Shown piece after piece: positions 18,245 to 27,829 of a DNA stretch of 64,000 nt. A model generated the notes under the pieces. That model had not been told where the DNA came from. It worked only from the letters and a program-made list of their open reading frames with translations, and did no database searches. Source of the DNA: Parasedimentitalea maritima (GTDB lineage Bacteria > Pseudomonadota > Alphaproteobacteria > Rhodobacterales > Rhodobacteraceae); the NCBI RefSeq assembly GCF_005771405.1, contig NZ_VAUA01000003.1, positions 62,001 to 126,000 of the forward strand, given 5' to 3'. Position numbers and translations under genes: made by a program. The number at the start of each line of letters is the position of its first letter. Within the stretch, counting starts at the first letter, position 1.

Positions 18245-21167
18245 GGGCACGGGTTCCTTCCGGGTCAAAGAATACCGGATCGACCACCTCGCAGAGCGCA
18301 TCAATGCCCCGCAGATGATCCACCAAGCGCACGGTATCACCGATGCGGTCAGGGCCGGATTTAAGGAATGCCAGGCCAATCATATGGCCCAGCGCCGGTG
18401 AGAACCCAACCGAGGTGACATAGCCCTGATCATAGATCCGTTCGACCGGATCATCAGGGTTGAACAGATGGGCTCCGCTGGTCAGCTGTTTCACCGCTCC
18501 GATGGGTTTCAGCCCCACCAGCCGCTGGCGGTCTTCAGCCATGAGCCCCGGACGCGCCGACATGGGTTTGCCGATGCAGTCTTTCTTTTTCGACACCATA
18601 CCCTGCAGTCCAAGATCAAAGGCGGTGACGGTGCCGTTCAGCTCAGCATGGGTCAGAAAACCCTTTTCAATGCGCAAAACATTCAGGGCCTCCATACCGT
18701 ATGCCCCACCGTCAAGGGTTTTGGCACGGCTTACCAATTCACGAAACAGCGCATCGCCATAACGGGCTGGCACCGCTAGTTCATAGGCCATCTCCCCCGA
18801 AAAGGAGATCCTGAACAACCGCCCCTGCACCCCCATCACATCAACCGTCCCGCAGCCCATAAAGGGCCAACTGTCGTTGTCGATTTTTTCGCTCAAGATA
18901 CCGTTCAACAGCTCGCGCGACTTGGGACCAGCCACAGCAAACTGCGCCCATTGCTCGGTCACCGAGGTGATTTGCACATCCCATTCAGGACGCAGCGCCT
19001 GACGCACAAACTCCAGATGCGCCATCACCTGCCCTGCGGCCGCGGTAGTAGTGGTCATCACATAATGATGCTCGCCCATGCGTGCAGTGGTGCCATCATC
19101 CATGACAAAACCATCTTCGCGCAACATCAACCCATAACGGACTTTGCCAACCTTCAGGGTGCTGAAGGTGTTGCTATAGACGAAATCCAGTAGTTTGGCC
19201 GCGTCTGGCCCCTGAATATCAATCTTACCCAGGGTCGACACATCGCAGACACCGACATGATCACGCACCAACCCGATCTCACGATCACAGGATTGCCGCC
19301 AGTTGCTTTCATCACCTTCAGGGAAGTAACTGGCGCGGTACCACAACCCTACTTCGATCTGCTCTGCGCCCAGTTCCTTGCTGGCCAGATGGGAAGTAAG
19401 GAACCGCTGTGGTTTGAACCCCATGCCCGCTGCCCCTGCCCCCATGGCCGCCATGGACACTGGTACAAATGGCGGGCGGAAGGTTGTTGTTCCGGTTTCC
19501 GGTATCCCCCGGCCGGTTGCATCCGCCAGCACCGCCAGCGCTGCAACGTTCGAGTTCTTGCCCTGATCCGTCGCCATACCCTGTGTTGTGTAGCGCTTCA
19601 TATGCTCGACCGAACGAAAGTTCTCGGTCGCGGCCTGCTTCACATCTTTGACCGTCACATCATTCTGAAAATCCAGCCAAGCGCGCCCCTTCCCGGGCAC
19701 GGCCCATATTGCGGTCATGTTATAGGCATCATCCCCCGCCTGCGGCAGCGCGGCATCAACAACCTTCAGCCCGAGCTCCTGCAAGGCCTGCCCGGCGACC
19801 TCAACCCCTTCACGTAGTGCGCCAGCGGTTGAGAATTCACCGTTGCAAGCCCCGGCGCAGGCCAGTCCCGGAACAGTTCCTGGCGTTGGCACAAAGCTGG
19901 CGATATCGCGATTCCACTGCGGTCGGCCGTTCAAATGACAGGTCAGGTGCAGCGTCGGGTTCCAGCCGCCGGACATCGCCAGACAATCGGTCTGGATACG
20001 TTCTTCACCCGCCACCGAACGCACAGTGATACTGTCAATCCGTTTGCGCCCGCCTGTGTTACAAACCTGAGCCCCCTTCATCACCGGGAACAGATCGCTG
20101 TCTGGGGCATCATGGCGACTGTCCACCACCATTGCCACATGCATCCCCGCCTGCACCAAGTCACGCGCGGTGTGATGGGCCTGATCGTTGTTGGCAAACA
20201 GCGTCACCCGCAGCCCCGGCGCCACGCCCCAACGGTTCAGATAGCTGCGCACCGCGCTGGCGGTCATGATGCCTGGACGGTCGTTGTTGGCAAAGGCAAT
20301 GGGGCGCTCGATTGCCCCGGCCGCCAAGACAGCCCGCTTAGCCACGATACGCCAAAAGCACTCGCGCGGCAGACCGGCACGGCGGGGGTGATGATGCGCC
20401 ACTCGTTCCAATGCGCCGTAAGTGCCCTGATCATAAGCGCCGGTTACAGCGGTGCGCGGCATCAGACGGACATTGTCCATGTCCCCCAGCTCTGCCAGAA
20501 CCTGAGCCACCCAGTCCACACCGGGCAGACCGTCAATTTGCTCAACCTCGGACAACAGCCGGCCACCCATGCTGGCATCTTCTTCGGCCAAAATCACGTC
20601 AGCACCAGCGCGACCTGCCACCAATGCCGCCATCAACCCCGCAGGGCCAGAGCCAATCACCAGCAGATCACAGAAGGCATAGGCCTTTTCCGAGATATCT
20701 GGATCCGGTTGCCCCGATAATGCCCCTAGTCCGGCTGCCTTACGGATAATGGGTTCATAGATTTTCTCCCAGAAGGCCGAGGGCCACATGAAAGTCTTGT
20801 AATAGAACCCGGCCCCAAAAAACGGCGCGGCCAAATCGTTGACCGCCTGCACATCGTGTTCAACCGAGGGCCAGCAGTTCTGGCTGCGGGCTTCTAACCC
20901 TTCGAATATTTCTTGCTGGGTGGCACGGACATTTGGATCCTGCTGCGCACCCGACCCAACGGTCACCAGCGCGTTTGGCTCTTCACTGCCTGCGGTCAGA
21001 ATTCCACGCGGGCGGTGGTACTTGAACGAGCGTCCAACCAGATGCACACCATTGGCCAACAAGGCCGAGGCCAAGGTGTCGCCTTCCAGGCCCATCATGT
21101 GGCGACCATTGAACGAGAAGGTTACAGGTTTTGCGCCCTGCAACAGACCTTTGCCAGCGACCCTCAT
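18237..21167 (-). CDS. soxA: Sarcosine oxidase alpha subunit
   Basis: This is the large (976-residue) subunit that binds NAD and tetrahydrofolate. The N-terminal part has GDTLASALLANGVHLVGRSFKYHRPRG (read in two pieces), as in the alpha subunit family. The dinucleotide-binding motif LLVIGSGPAGLMAAL lies near residue 170. The C-terminal 400 residues form a GcvT-like aminomethyltransferase domain (VGVCDVSTLGKIDIQGPDAA, AVAGPKSRELL, YGMEALNVLRIEKGF). ATG 21167 overlaps the soxD stop in ATGA. The order soxB-soxD-soxA-soxG is the classical one. Together the genes let the cell use sarcosine, derived from glycine betaine and choline, as carbon and nitrogen source. Confidence 0.97.
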   Translation of the reverse strand: MRVAGKGLLQGAKPVTFSFNGRHMMGLEGDTLASALLANGVHLVGRSFKYHRPRGILTAGSEEPNALVTVGSGAQQDPNVRATQQEIFEGLEARSQNCWPSVEHDVQAVNDLAAPFFGAGFYYKTFMWPSAFWEKIYEPIIRKAAGLGALSGQPDPDISEKAYAFCDLLVIGSGPAGLMAALVAGRAGADVILAEEDASMGGRLLSEVEQIDGLPGVDWVAQVLAELGDMDNVRLMPRTAVTGAYDQGTYGALERVAHHHPRRAGLPRECFWRIVAKRAVLAAGAIERPIAFANNDRPGIMTASAVRSYLNRWGVAPGLRVTLFANNDQAHHTARDLVQAGMHVAMVVDSRHDAPDSDLFPVMKGAQVCNTGGRKRIDSITVRSVAGEERIQTDCLAMSGGWNPTLHLTCHLNGRPQWNRDIASFVPTPGTVPGLACAGACNGEFSTAGALREGVEVAGQALQELGLKVVDAALPQAGDDAYNMTAIWAVPGKGRAWLDFQNDVTVKDVKQAATENFRSVEHMKRYTTQGMATDQGKNSNVAALAVLADATGRGIPETGTTTFRPPFVPVSMAAMGAGAAGMGFKPQRFLTSHLASKELGAEQIEVGLWYRASYFPEGDESNWRQSCDREIGLVRDHVGVCDVSTLGKIDIQGPDAAKLLDFVYSNTFSTLKVGKVRYGLMLREDGFVMDDGTTARMGEHHYVMTTTTAAAGQVMAHLEFVRQALRPEWDVQITSVTEQWAQFAVAGPKSRELLNGILSEKIDNDSWPFMGCGTVDVMGVQGRLFRISFSGEMAYELAVPARYGDALFRELVSRAKTLDGGAYGMEALNVLRIEKGFLTHAELNGTVTAFDLGLQGMVSKKKDCIGKPMSARPGLMAEDRQRLVGLKPIGAVKQLTSGAHLFNPDDPVERIYDQGYVTSVGFSPALGHMIGLAFLKSGPDRIGDTVRLVDHLRGIDALCEVVDPVFFDPEGTRARG

Positions 21168-21433
21168 CGTTTGGCTCCCAGATCCGCAGTTGCAGCCAAC
21201 CGTGTAGACACGATTTCATGGCTAACGGTATTGCGGCAGACTTCGATCCAGGCACTGCAACCCATCTCGTGATACCATAGCTCTTTGGTTTCACCGGCAC
21301 GGTTATCGCGCAGGTTCACGTGCTCGTGCCAGTCTTCCAGCGTCGCGCTGGCTTCGGGTCGTGCCAAAGCCGCGCCTTTGACATAGAACTCTCGTCGGTC
21401 CCGGTCGCCGCAAATGGGACATGTAATCCTCAT
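21164..21433 (-). CDS. soxD: Sarcosine oxidase delta subunit
   Basis: This 89-residue zinc-binding structural subunit has CPICGDRDRREF at the N-terminus and a downstream HEMGCSAWIEV. These supply the Cys/His ligands for the single zinc of the delta subunit. DWHEHVNLRDN is the other family signature. It overlaps soxA by four bases (ATGA), so stoichiometric translation is likely. There are 93 bases to soxB upstream. Confidence 0.95.
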   Translation of the reverse strand: MRITCPICGDRDRREFYVKGAALARPEASATLEDWHEHVNLRDNRAGETKELWYHEMGCSAWIEVCRNTVSHEIVSTRLAATADLGAKR

Positions 21434-21526
21434 ACGCCAAGCCCCTTCTTTTTGCTAAAATTACTCCGGGGTTGAGGCCGCTTGGCCGAGGGGGCAGCGC
21501 CCCTTAGCCGATGGCCGTTCACCAGA

Positions 21527-22780
21527 TCAATGCAGGTTGTGTTGCGCACCGGTCCCCTCCTCATCCATCAGCCCCTGCCCCGAGCGGAACCGGTCCAGTT
21601 TAAATTTGGTGGCCGCCCCGTGCGGGCGGTCCGTGGCAATCAGATGTGCATAGGCATTGCCGGATCCGGGAATTGCCTTGAAGCCACCATAGCACCAACC
21701 ACAATTCAGGTAGAGCCCTTCAATCCCCGAATGATCAATGATCGGAGAGCCATCCGGCGTCATATCCATGATGCCACCCCAGCTGCGCAGCACTTTAGCC
21801 TTGGCCAGTGCCGGAACCATTGAGACGCAGGTTTCCATCGTGTGTTCGACCATCGGCAAGTTACCCCGCGCCGCATAAGAACTGTAGAAATCAAGATAGC
21901 TGCCAAACACCAACCCGCCCTTATCGGACTGGCTGACATAGAGATGGCCTTCGGCAAAAGACACAACATGGTCCAGAACCGGTTTGATGCCTTCGCTGAC
22001 AAAGGCCTGCAGCACGTGGCTTTCGATCGGCAATCGCAGCCCTGCCATCGCCGCAACCTGCCCCGACCGACCCGCAGCGGCAAGTGCAACCTTCTTGGCG
22101 CGGATGACACCACGGCTGGTTTGCACTCCCCGCACCTTGCCATTCTCAACGTCGATTCCAGTGACTTCGCAGTTCTGGATCAGGTCCACCCCGCGCTGGT
22201 CAGCGCCGCGGGCAAATCCCCAGGCAACGGCATCGTGCCGGGCCGTGCCCGCGCGACGCTGCAACAAGCCACCCATGATTGGAAAACGTGCATTGTCGTA
22301 ATTCAGAATTGGCACCAATTTGCGCAGGGCTTCGCGGCTTAGTAGTTCCGCATCGTCACCCTGATTAATGATTGCATTGCCGCGCCGCACCATAGCATCG
22401 CGCTGACCATCGTTATGATACACCATGATTTGACCACGCTGGGACATCATCACGTTATAGTTCAGCTCTTCTTCCAGCCCTTCCCACTGTTTCAGTGAGT
22501 GCGAATAGAATTCAGAGTTGCCCGGAAGATAATAATTGGCGCGCACGATGGTGGTATTGCGGCCCACGTTGCCGCCGCCAAGATAGCCCTTTTCAAGCAC
22601 CGCCACATTGGTAATGCCGTGTTCTTTGGCCAGATTATAGGCTGTGGCCAGCCCATGGCCACCACCGCCGATGATCACCACATCGTATTCAGGCTGTGGT
22701 TCAGGGTCCCGCCAATGCGGCGCCCAGCCTTTGTTGCCTGTCAGCCCTTCCTTGAGCACGCGCCAGCCTGAAAACCGCAT
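21527..22780 (-). CDS. soxB: Sarcosine oxidase beta subunit
   Basis: This is the catalytic flavoprotein subunit, 417 residues, first gene of the operon. The FAD-binding dinucleotide fold is YDVVIIGGGGHGLATAYNLA (residues 32-51), followed by GYLGGGNVGRNTTIVRANY. RHDAVAWGFA contains His 182, in the region where the family attaches FMN covalently to a histidine; the exact residue is inferred by position. DGSPIIDH and NCGWCYGGFKAIPGSG near the C-terminus complete the FAD site. No folD, purU or glyA partners are seen beside it here. The promoter must lie in the 460-base gap upstream. Confidence 0.97.
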   Translation of the reverse strand: MRFSGWRVLKEGLTGNKGWAPHWRDPEPQPEYDVVIIGGGGHGLATAYNLAKEHGITNVAVLEKGYLGGGNVGRNTTIVRANYYLPGNSEFYSHSLKQWEGLEEELNYNVMMSQRGQIMVYHNDGQRDAMVRRGNAIINQGDDAELLSREALRKLVPILNYDNARFPIMGGLLQRRAGTARHDAVAWGFARGADQRGVDLIQNCEVTGIDVENGKVRGVQTSRGVIRAKKVALAAAGRSGQVAAMAGLRLPIESHVLQAFVSEGIKPVLDHVVSFAEGHLYVSQSDKGGLVFGSYLDFYSSYAARGNLPMVEHTMETCVSMVPALAKAKVLRSWGGIMDMTPDGSPIIDHSGIEGLYLNCGWCYGGFKAIPGSGNAYAHLIATDRPHGAATKFKLDRFRSGQGLMDEEGTGAQHNLH

Positions 22781-23196
22781 GGCATACCTCCAAATTCGAA
22801 TATCGGGACACCACCAAACTAGCTGCCGTATCCCGCTAGAGCATTGCTAGCCGCTTTCCCGCCGTGCTCCTACCCCTATTGAAAGAAACACTTCGGTCCG
22901 GCCGCTGGTCTCGGTACAAGTGCATGCACTGGGCAGATCTGTCTAGTGAAGATTGCGACATCCTGCGTCGTTCTTTGGCGGTGCCCAAGTCATACCTCTG
23001 GCGCAGGCACAACGCTGATCAAATGCCCCCATTCAATAAGGCCTGAAGAACACCCAAGAATATGATTAGGAATGGAACCGATCTGGAAAAGACGGTCGCA
23101 ATTGTGATATATTAGCTGCCGCTAAGGTTTCTGGCCGTGGATTTCATCAGCCCGTTTTCAGGGTCTCAGATGGGCTAAGAGACATTACAACGTAAA
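22781..23196. other. Non-coding gap between soxB and the gdhA terminator
   Basis: About 415 bases without a convincing gene. It must hold the soxB promoter at its left end. A 60-codon plus-strand frame (22864-23046) has no ribosome-binding site and no recognisable content. No RNA gene or repeat is seen. Confidence 0.5.
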
Positions 23197-23222
23197 ACGG
23201 CGCGCTGATGTCAGCGCGCCGT
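23197..23222 (-). terminator. Rho-independent terminator of gdhA
   Basis: A perfect 12-bp stem, ACGGCGCGCTGA / TCAGCGCGCCGT with a two-base loop centre, lies about 20 bases after the gdhA stop. Read on the minus strand it is followed by a short T run (CCGTTTTACG). This is a strong intrinsic terminator for the minus-strand gene. Confidence 0.85.
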
Positions 23223-23243
23223 CATAATCTTCTGGCTGGTGGT

Positions 23244-24674
23244 TTACAGACCTTTGGCGCGGTAGCTGGCAGCCACCTTGCCGATCGACACCAGATAGGC
23301 AGCGGTCCGCAGATCCGTGACATCATCACGACTGTGCCAGACTTCACGCATTGACTGATATGCAATCCGCATAGTGTCATCGAGACCCGAACGCACCAGT
23401 TCCAGTTCGCCCGCACCGCGCAGATACTTCTGGCGGAAACCGGGTGACATCGACCAGCGGCCTTCCATCACGTTTTCCAGCTGTTCCAGCTCGTTCAGAA
23501 CCAGCTGGTGGCGTGCTTCTTCCTGGCGGCGTTGCATCCGACCAAAGCGGATGTGCGACAGGTTTTTCACCCATTCGAAATAGGACACCGTTACACCACC
23601 TGCGTTGGCATACATATCTGGGATAATCACGATACCCTTGTCGCGCAGGATCTCGTCCGCGCCAGCCGTCACTGGACCGTTGGCTGCTTCGATGATCAGT
23701 GGGGCCTGGATACGGGCTGCGTTAGAGAGGTTGATCACCCCTTCCAGCGCGGCGGGCACCAGGATGTCGCACTCGGCTTCGAGCAATGGTGAGCCATCCT
23801 CGGAATAGGTCGCATCAGGGTAGCCCTTAACGCCTCCGTGCTGACCAATCCACTGACGGACAGCTTCGACATCCAGACCGTTGGCGTCAAACAGGCCACC
23901 ATCATATTCAATGATGCCGATGACCTTTGCGCCGTCTTCTTCGCTCAGGAACTTAGCGGCGTGGTAGCCCACATTCCCCAGCCCCTGCACAATGACCCGT
24001 TTGCCATCCAGCGACCCAGTCAGGCCAGCCTGTTCCATATCGCGCGGATCACGGAAGAATTCCTGGAGCGCATATTGAACGCCACGCCCTGTGGCCTCGA
24101 CACGGCCAGCAATACCACCAGCATTCAGCGGCTTACCCGTAACACAGGCACGCGCATTGATATCAGTTGTATTCATCCGAGCATATTGGTCGGCAATCCA
24201 TGCCATTTCACGCTCACCCGTGCCCATATCTGGCGCAGGAACGTTCTGGCTAGGATGGATCAGGTCTCGCTTGGCCAGCTCATAGGCAAAGCGACGGGTA
24301 ATCCGCTCCAGCTCATGTTCTTCATACTGACGGGGATCAATGCATAACCCGCCTTTGGAGCCGCCAAACGGGGCCTCAACCAGCGCACATTTGTAAGTCA
24401 TCAGCGCCGCCAGCGCTTCGACCTCATCCTGGTTCACGCCCATCGCAAAACGAATACCGCCTTTGACCGGTTCCATATGTTCGGAGTGCACCGAACGATA
24501 TCCGGTAAAGGTCTGGATCTCACCGCGCAGGCGCACACCAAAGCGCACGGTATAAGTGGCGTTGCAGACCCGGATTTTCTCTTCCAACCCAGGTGGTAGG
24601 TCCATCAGGGCGACTGCCCGGCTGAACATCAGGTCCACACTTTCGCGGAAACTGGGTTCGTTGAGATTGCTCAT
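23244..24674 (-). CDS. gdhA: Glu/Leu/Phe/Val-type glutamate dehydrogenase
   Basis: This is a 476-residue amino acid dehydrogenase that interconverts glutamate and 2-oxoglutarate with NAD(P). The catalytic lysine motif KCALVEAPFGGSKGG and the Rossmann motif VQGLGNVGYHAAKFL are clear. EPVKGGIRFA and PAPDMGTGEREMAW are further family signatures. I chose ATG 24674 (MSNLNEPSFRES), preceded by GGAGAACAGCTA; the longer frame starts 17 codons earlier without support. It stands as a single gene with its own terminator. Next to the sarcosine operon it fits nitrogen release from amino acids, though leucine dehydrogenase activity cannot be excluded. Confidence 0.93.
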   Translation of the reverse strand: MSNLNEPSFRESVDLMFSRAVALMDLPPGLEEKIRVCNATYTVRFGVRLRGEIQTFTGYRSVHSEHMEPVKGGIRFAMGVNQDEVEALAALMTYKCALVEAPFGGSKGGLCIDPRQYEEHELERITRRFAYELAKRDLIHPSQNVPAPDMGTGEREMAWIADQYARMNTTDINARACVTGKPLNAGGIAGRVEATGRGVQYALQEFFRDPRDMEQAGLTGSLDGKRVIVQGLGNVGYHAAKFLSEEDGAKVIGIIEYDGGLFDANGLDVEAVRQWIGQHGGVKGYPDATYSEDGSPLLEAECDILVPAALEGVINLSNAARIQAPLIIEAANGPVTAGADEILRDKGIVIIPDMYANAGGVTVSYFEWVKNLSHIRFGRMQRRQEEARHQLVLNELEQLENVMEGRWSMSPGFRQKYLRGAGELELVRSGLDDTMRIAYQSMREVWHSRDDVTDLRTAAYLVSIGKVAASYRAKGL

Positions 24675-25008
24675 TAGCTGTTCTCCATGATCTTGAGGCG
24701 ACTCGCCTCCCTTTGTCACAACCAAGTTATGACGACTTCTTTAAGAAGTGCGACCTTTTTGACCATTCCCATTCCAAAAATCTTGTTTTTGACGATTCGA
24801 CGCCAGCATTCCCCCTAACCGTCAGGAGACGGCGAACCAAGAGGCCAATCAAATTCAGCACAAAATTGCCTTAATTTTATAGCTTAATTGAATATTAACA
24901 CCATATGAGCGCCCCATTTCCGCCATCTTCATCAAGCATTAACGATTTGAATTATTGCAACTGTATCCATGCGGGCCCAATTCCGTTTATGGGCCGGAGA
25001 GGATTGAA
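24675..25008. other. Divergent intergenic region between gdhA and the tadG-like gene
   Basis: About 330 bases that must contain the promoters of the leftward gdhA and the rightward pilus-protein genes. The right two thirds are AT-rich. No operator, riboswitch or RNA gene stands out. An in-frame extension of the tadG-like gene from 24955 lacks a ribosome-binding site and is not used. Confidence 0.5.
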
Positions 25009-26694
25009 ATGCTAACGCGCCTTCGCGAAACAACTGCCCTATCCACAAACATGACCCACCCCTGTTGGGTCGCCTTGCGACGGTACGCACGCGAAGAAGA
25101 CGGCGTCCTGATCAAACCGACCATTGCGACATTTCTTTCAATGTTGGCCGTGGGTGGGATTGGCGTCGACCTGATGCGGATGGAACGTGACCGCACACAG
25201 TTACAGTATACCCTGGACCGGGCGGTTCTGGCCGCAGCAGATCTGGATCAGACCCAGACGCCAGCGGCGGTTGTTCTCGACTATCTGACCAAATCGGGCA
25301 TGGCTGACTATTACCAGACACCAACCTCGGAAATTGGTTTAGGATACCGTCGGGTATCAAGTACAATCGAAACAGATTTCATCACGCAATTCCTAAACTT
25401 CACAGGTGTTTCCACAATGCCGCTCAATGCGGTTGCGACGGCTGAAGAAAGTATTGATGGGTTGGAAATCTCGCTGGTGCTTGATGTCTCTGGCTCGATG
25501 AACTCAAACAGTCGCCTCAGCCGACTAAAAGTCGCGGCGAAAGATTTCATTGATACAATGGTGGCCAATACCACCGACGGTAAGATGTCTATTTCGATCA
25601 TCCCCTACGCCACGCAGGTGTCTGCACCTGATGAGCTGTTCAACCAATACAACGTTACAGATGAACACAATTACTCGCGCTGCATAAACTTTGAATCGTC
25701 CGACTATAACACAACGGTCCTGTCAAACACCGCAGAGCTGGAACGCACGATGCATTTCAGCCCCTGGGCGAGTTATGACTACCGCACCAGATATACGACA
25801 CCTAGATTGGTGGATAAACCTGTCTGCGATCCCCGTGAGAGCCGCGAAATGCTGCTCTTCGAAAAGAGTGCTGCAACGCTGAAGGCCTTTATTGGCAATC
25901 TTTCGGCCTGGGGTAACACCTCAATCGATATCGGAATGAAATGGGGAACCACACTGCTGGACCCGAGTGCTCAGCCAGTGATCAGTGCACTCACCTCGGG
26001 CCCTGACGCAATTATTCCAGTCGATTTTGCGGCCCGGCCGTCGAGTTACACCGATGGAGATACGATCAAAATTGTGGTGCTAATGACTGACGGTCAGAAT
26101 ACCTCACAATATTACATCGAAGATGACCATCGCCGCGGTGACTCCAACGTATTCTACACGCATGACTCTGACAGAGACAGGCGGCGGTACTCCACTTACG
26201 TTCCTGCCTACAATCAATACTATTGGGACCGGAGAGCTGATTACAGCTATGGTCAGTGGGAAGATCATCCATTTGGCGAGGGAGCATCGTTGTGCACCAG
26301 CAGCAGCTGTTACAACCGTGTTGATGAACCGGGCGACCCGGTGCGACTTAGCTATGCCGACCTTTGGGCTTACACCTCTCTGAAGTACAACTACAATTAC
26401 ATCTACGGCGATTGGATGGGCTCCAGTTCTGCCAGGAGTGAGTGGTATTACGGTGTTTACGACTCATACGGCACCAGCACCAAAAACACCCGAACCAAGA
26501 GCATATGCGACGCAGCCAAAGGGGCGGGCATAATCGTCTACACAATTGGCTTTGAGGCCCCCAGCGGTGGTCAGGCAGTGCTCCAAGACTGTGCCAGCTC
26601 GGACGCCCACTACTTTGATGTGGACGGTCTAGAAATCTCGGAGGCGTTTGCCTCGATTGCAACGTCGATCCGCCAACTGAGGCTCACCCAATGA
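25009..26694 (+). CDS. TadG-like pilus assembly protein with von Willebrand factor A domain
   Basis: This is a 561-residue protein (ATG 25009 after GGAGAGGATTGAA). A single membrane segment near the N-terminus (TIATFLSMLAVGGIGVDLM) is followed by the typical TadG stretch with LQYTLDRAVLAAADLDQ. Near residue 160 the von Willebrand domain begins with LVLDVSGSMNSNS, a complete MIDAS metal site. VVLMTDGQNTSQYY is a second conserved strand. An insertion of roughly 120 residues, from about residue 365, is remarkably rich in Tyr, Asp, Arg and Ser. The C-terminal part returns to the vWA fold (IIVYTIGFEAPSGG). Two TadE-like genes follow, so it probably serves a Flp/tight-adherence pilus, but no tad ATPase or platform genes are present. 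Confidence 0.85.
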   Translation: MLTRLRETTALSTNMTHPCWVALRRYAREEDGVLIKPTIATFLSMLAVGGIGVDLMRMERDRTQLQYTLDRAVLAAADLDQTQTPAAVVLDYLTKSGMADYYQTPTSEIGLGYRRVSSTIETDFITQFLNFTGVSTMPLNAVATAEESIDGLEISLVLDVSGSMNSNSRLSRLKVAAKDFIDTMVANTTDGKMSISIIPYATQVSAPDELFNQYNVTDEHNYSRCINFESSDYNTTVLSNTAELERTMHFSPWASYDYRTRYTTPRLVDKPVCDPRESREMLLFEKSAATLKAFIGNLSAWGNTSIDIGMKWGTTLLDPSAQPVISALTSGPDAIIPVDFAARPSSYTDGDTIKIVVLMTDGQNTSQYYIEDDHRRGDSNVFYTHDSDRDRRRYSTYVPAYNQYYWDRRADYSYGQWEDHPFGEGASLCTSSSCYNRVDEPGDPVRLSYADLWAYTSLKYNYNYIYGDWMGSSSARSEWYYGVYDSYGTSTKNTRTKSICDAAKGAGIIVYTIGFEAPSGGQAVLQDCASSDAHYFDVDGLEISEAFASIATSIRQLRLTQ

Positions 26695-27227
26695 TTACGC
26701 GCATTCAAAACTCGATCCGCAACTTTCGCTCCCGCGAAGACGGCAGCTCCTCGGTTGAATTTGCCCTGGTGATCCCTGCCTTTATCATCATTTTGTTGTC
26801 TACAGTCGAATTGGGACTGATCACGATCCGGCAAACGATGCTTGAACGGGCCATGGACCAAACCGTGAGAGACCTGAGACTGGGAACCGGCACGGGGCAA
26901 ACCCACGACGGTATTCGCAACTCAATCTGCGAGCGGTCTGGTTTCATCGACGATTGCGGCACCTCATTGCGGTTAGAAATGGTTCAGGTTGATCCCTTCA
27001 ACTGGGGCAACATCAACGAAGTTCCAGACTGCATCGATCAGGCCGAAGTCGTTCTGCCCGTGCGTGAGTTCACCAATGGCCAGTCCAATGAACTGATGTT
27101 CATTCGCGCCTGTATGAAATTTGAACCCATCTTCCCATTCTGGGGCTTGGGAAACAGCTTGCACAAAGATGGCGAAGGTCGGGTCAGCCTGTTTGCCTCC
27201 TCTGCATTTGTTCAGGAACCGAGGTAG
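26691..27227 (+). CDS. TadE-like pseudopilin
   Basis: This is a 178-residue protein of the TadE/TadF family. After a short basic start comes FRSREDGSSSVEFALVIPAF and a hydrophobic helix (IIILLSTVELGLITI). The glutamate in SSVEFAL corresponds to the conserved Glu of prepilin-like proteins. ATG 26691 overlaps the stop of the TadG-like gene in ATGA. The C-terminal part has several cysteines probably paired outside the membrane. It is likely processed by a TadV/CpaA-type peptidase encoded elsewhere. Confidence 0.85.
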   Translation: MITRIQNSIRNFRSREDGSSSVEFALVIPAFIIILLSTVELGLITIRQTMLERAMDQTVRDLRLGTGTGQTHDGIRNSICERSGFIDDCGTSLRLEMVQVDPFNWGNINEVPDCIDQAEVVLPVREFTNGQSNELMFIRACMKFEPIFPFWGLGNSLHKDGEGRVSLFASSAFVQEPR

Positions 27228-27229
27228 TC

Positions 27230-27829
27230 ATGAAAAACCTTTTCACAAACCGCCTAAAAGCATTCCGCCGCGAAACAGAGGGGATGGTCTCAGTCGAATT
27301 TGCCTTCTACGCTCCCTTTCTGCTGTTGATTTTTGCGTCGATCTACACCTTTTTCGACGCTTTCAAGCAGGAAAGTGCAAACCTGAAGGCCGCCTATACG
27401 GTATCAGATCTGATCTCTCGCGAGACCAATGCCATCAACAACGATTACATTGATAGCATGCATAAACTGACTGAGCTTCTGATCCGCTCCGACTCGGCAA
27501 TCTCATTGCGTGTTTCGGTCATCCGCTGGGATGAAGCCGATAATCGCTACTATGTTGACTGGTCAGTTGTACGCGGCACGGCTCTCAGCGCCTGGGCAGA
27601 TGGCACAATCAGCGATGTTGAGAGCAATTTGCCCACCATGCCTGACCAAGAACGGGTCATTTTGGTTGAAACGCAAAACAACGTCGACACAGCTTTTCAA
27701 ATTGGCCTCCCAAGCATGGAGATCTTCAACTTTGTCTTCACCCGGCCACGCTTTGCCCCACAAATCGTGTTTGAAGGATCAACAGCAAGTGGCGGAGCCC
27801 ATGATGACGCCGTTGATCCGCTAGACTAA
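27230..27829 (+). CDS. TadE/TadG-like pseudopilin
   Basis: This is a 199-residue member of the same family. ETEGMVSVEFAFYAPFLLL contains the conserved Glu at the start of the membrane helix. It follows the preceding TadE-like gene by two bases, so the three genes form one operon. The last four bases overlap the convergent membrane gene on the minus strand. The pair probably forms minor pilins of a Flp-type pilus. Its specific role is unknown. Confidence 0.8.
   Translation: MKNLFTNRLKAFRRETEGMVSVEFAFYAPFLLLIFASIYTFFDAFKQESANLKAAYTVSDLISRETNAINNDYIDSMHKLTELLIRSDSAISLRVSVIRWDEADNRYYVDWSVVRGTALSAWADGTISDVESNLPTMPDQERVILVETQNNVDTAFQIGLPSMEIFNFVFTRPRFAPQIVFEGSTASGGAHDDAVDPLD

Noticed and set aside
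24700-24716. GGCGACTCGCC resembling the tRNA-Cys acceptor end (possible second att site)
   Set aside because: Only a short palindromic likeness, and it lies on the wrong side of the tRNA and without the T-arm sequence.
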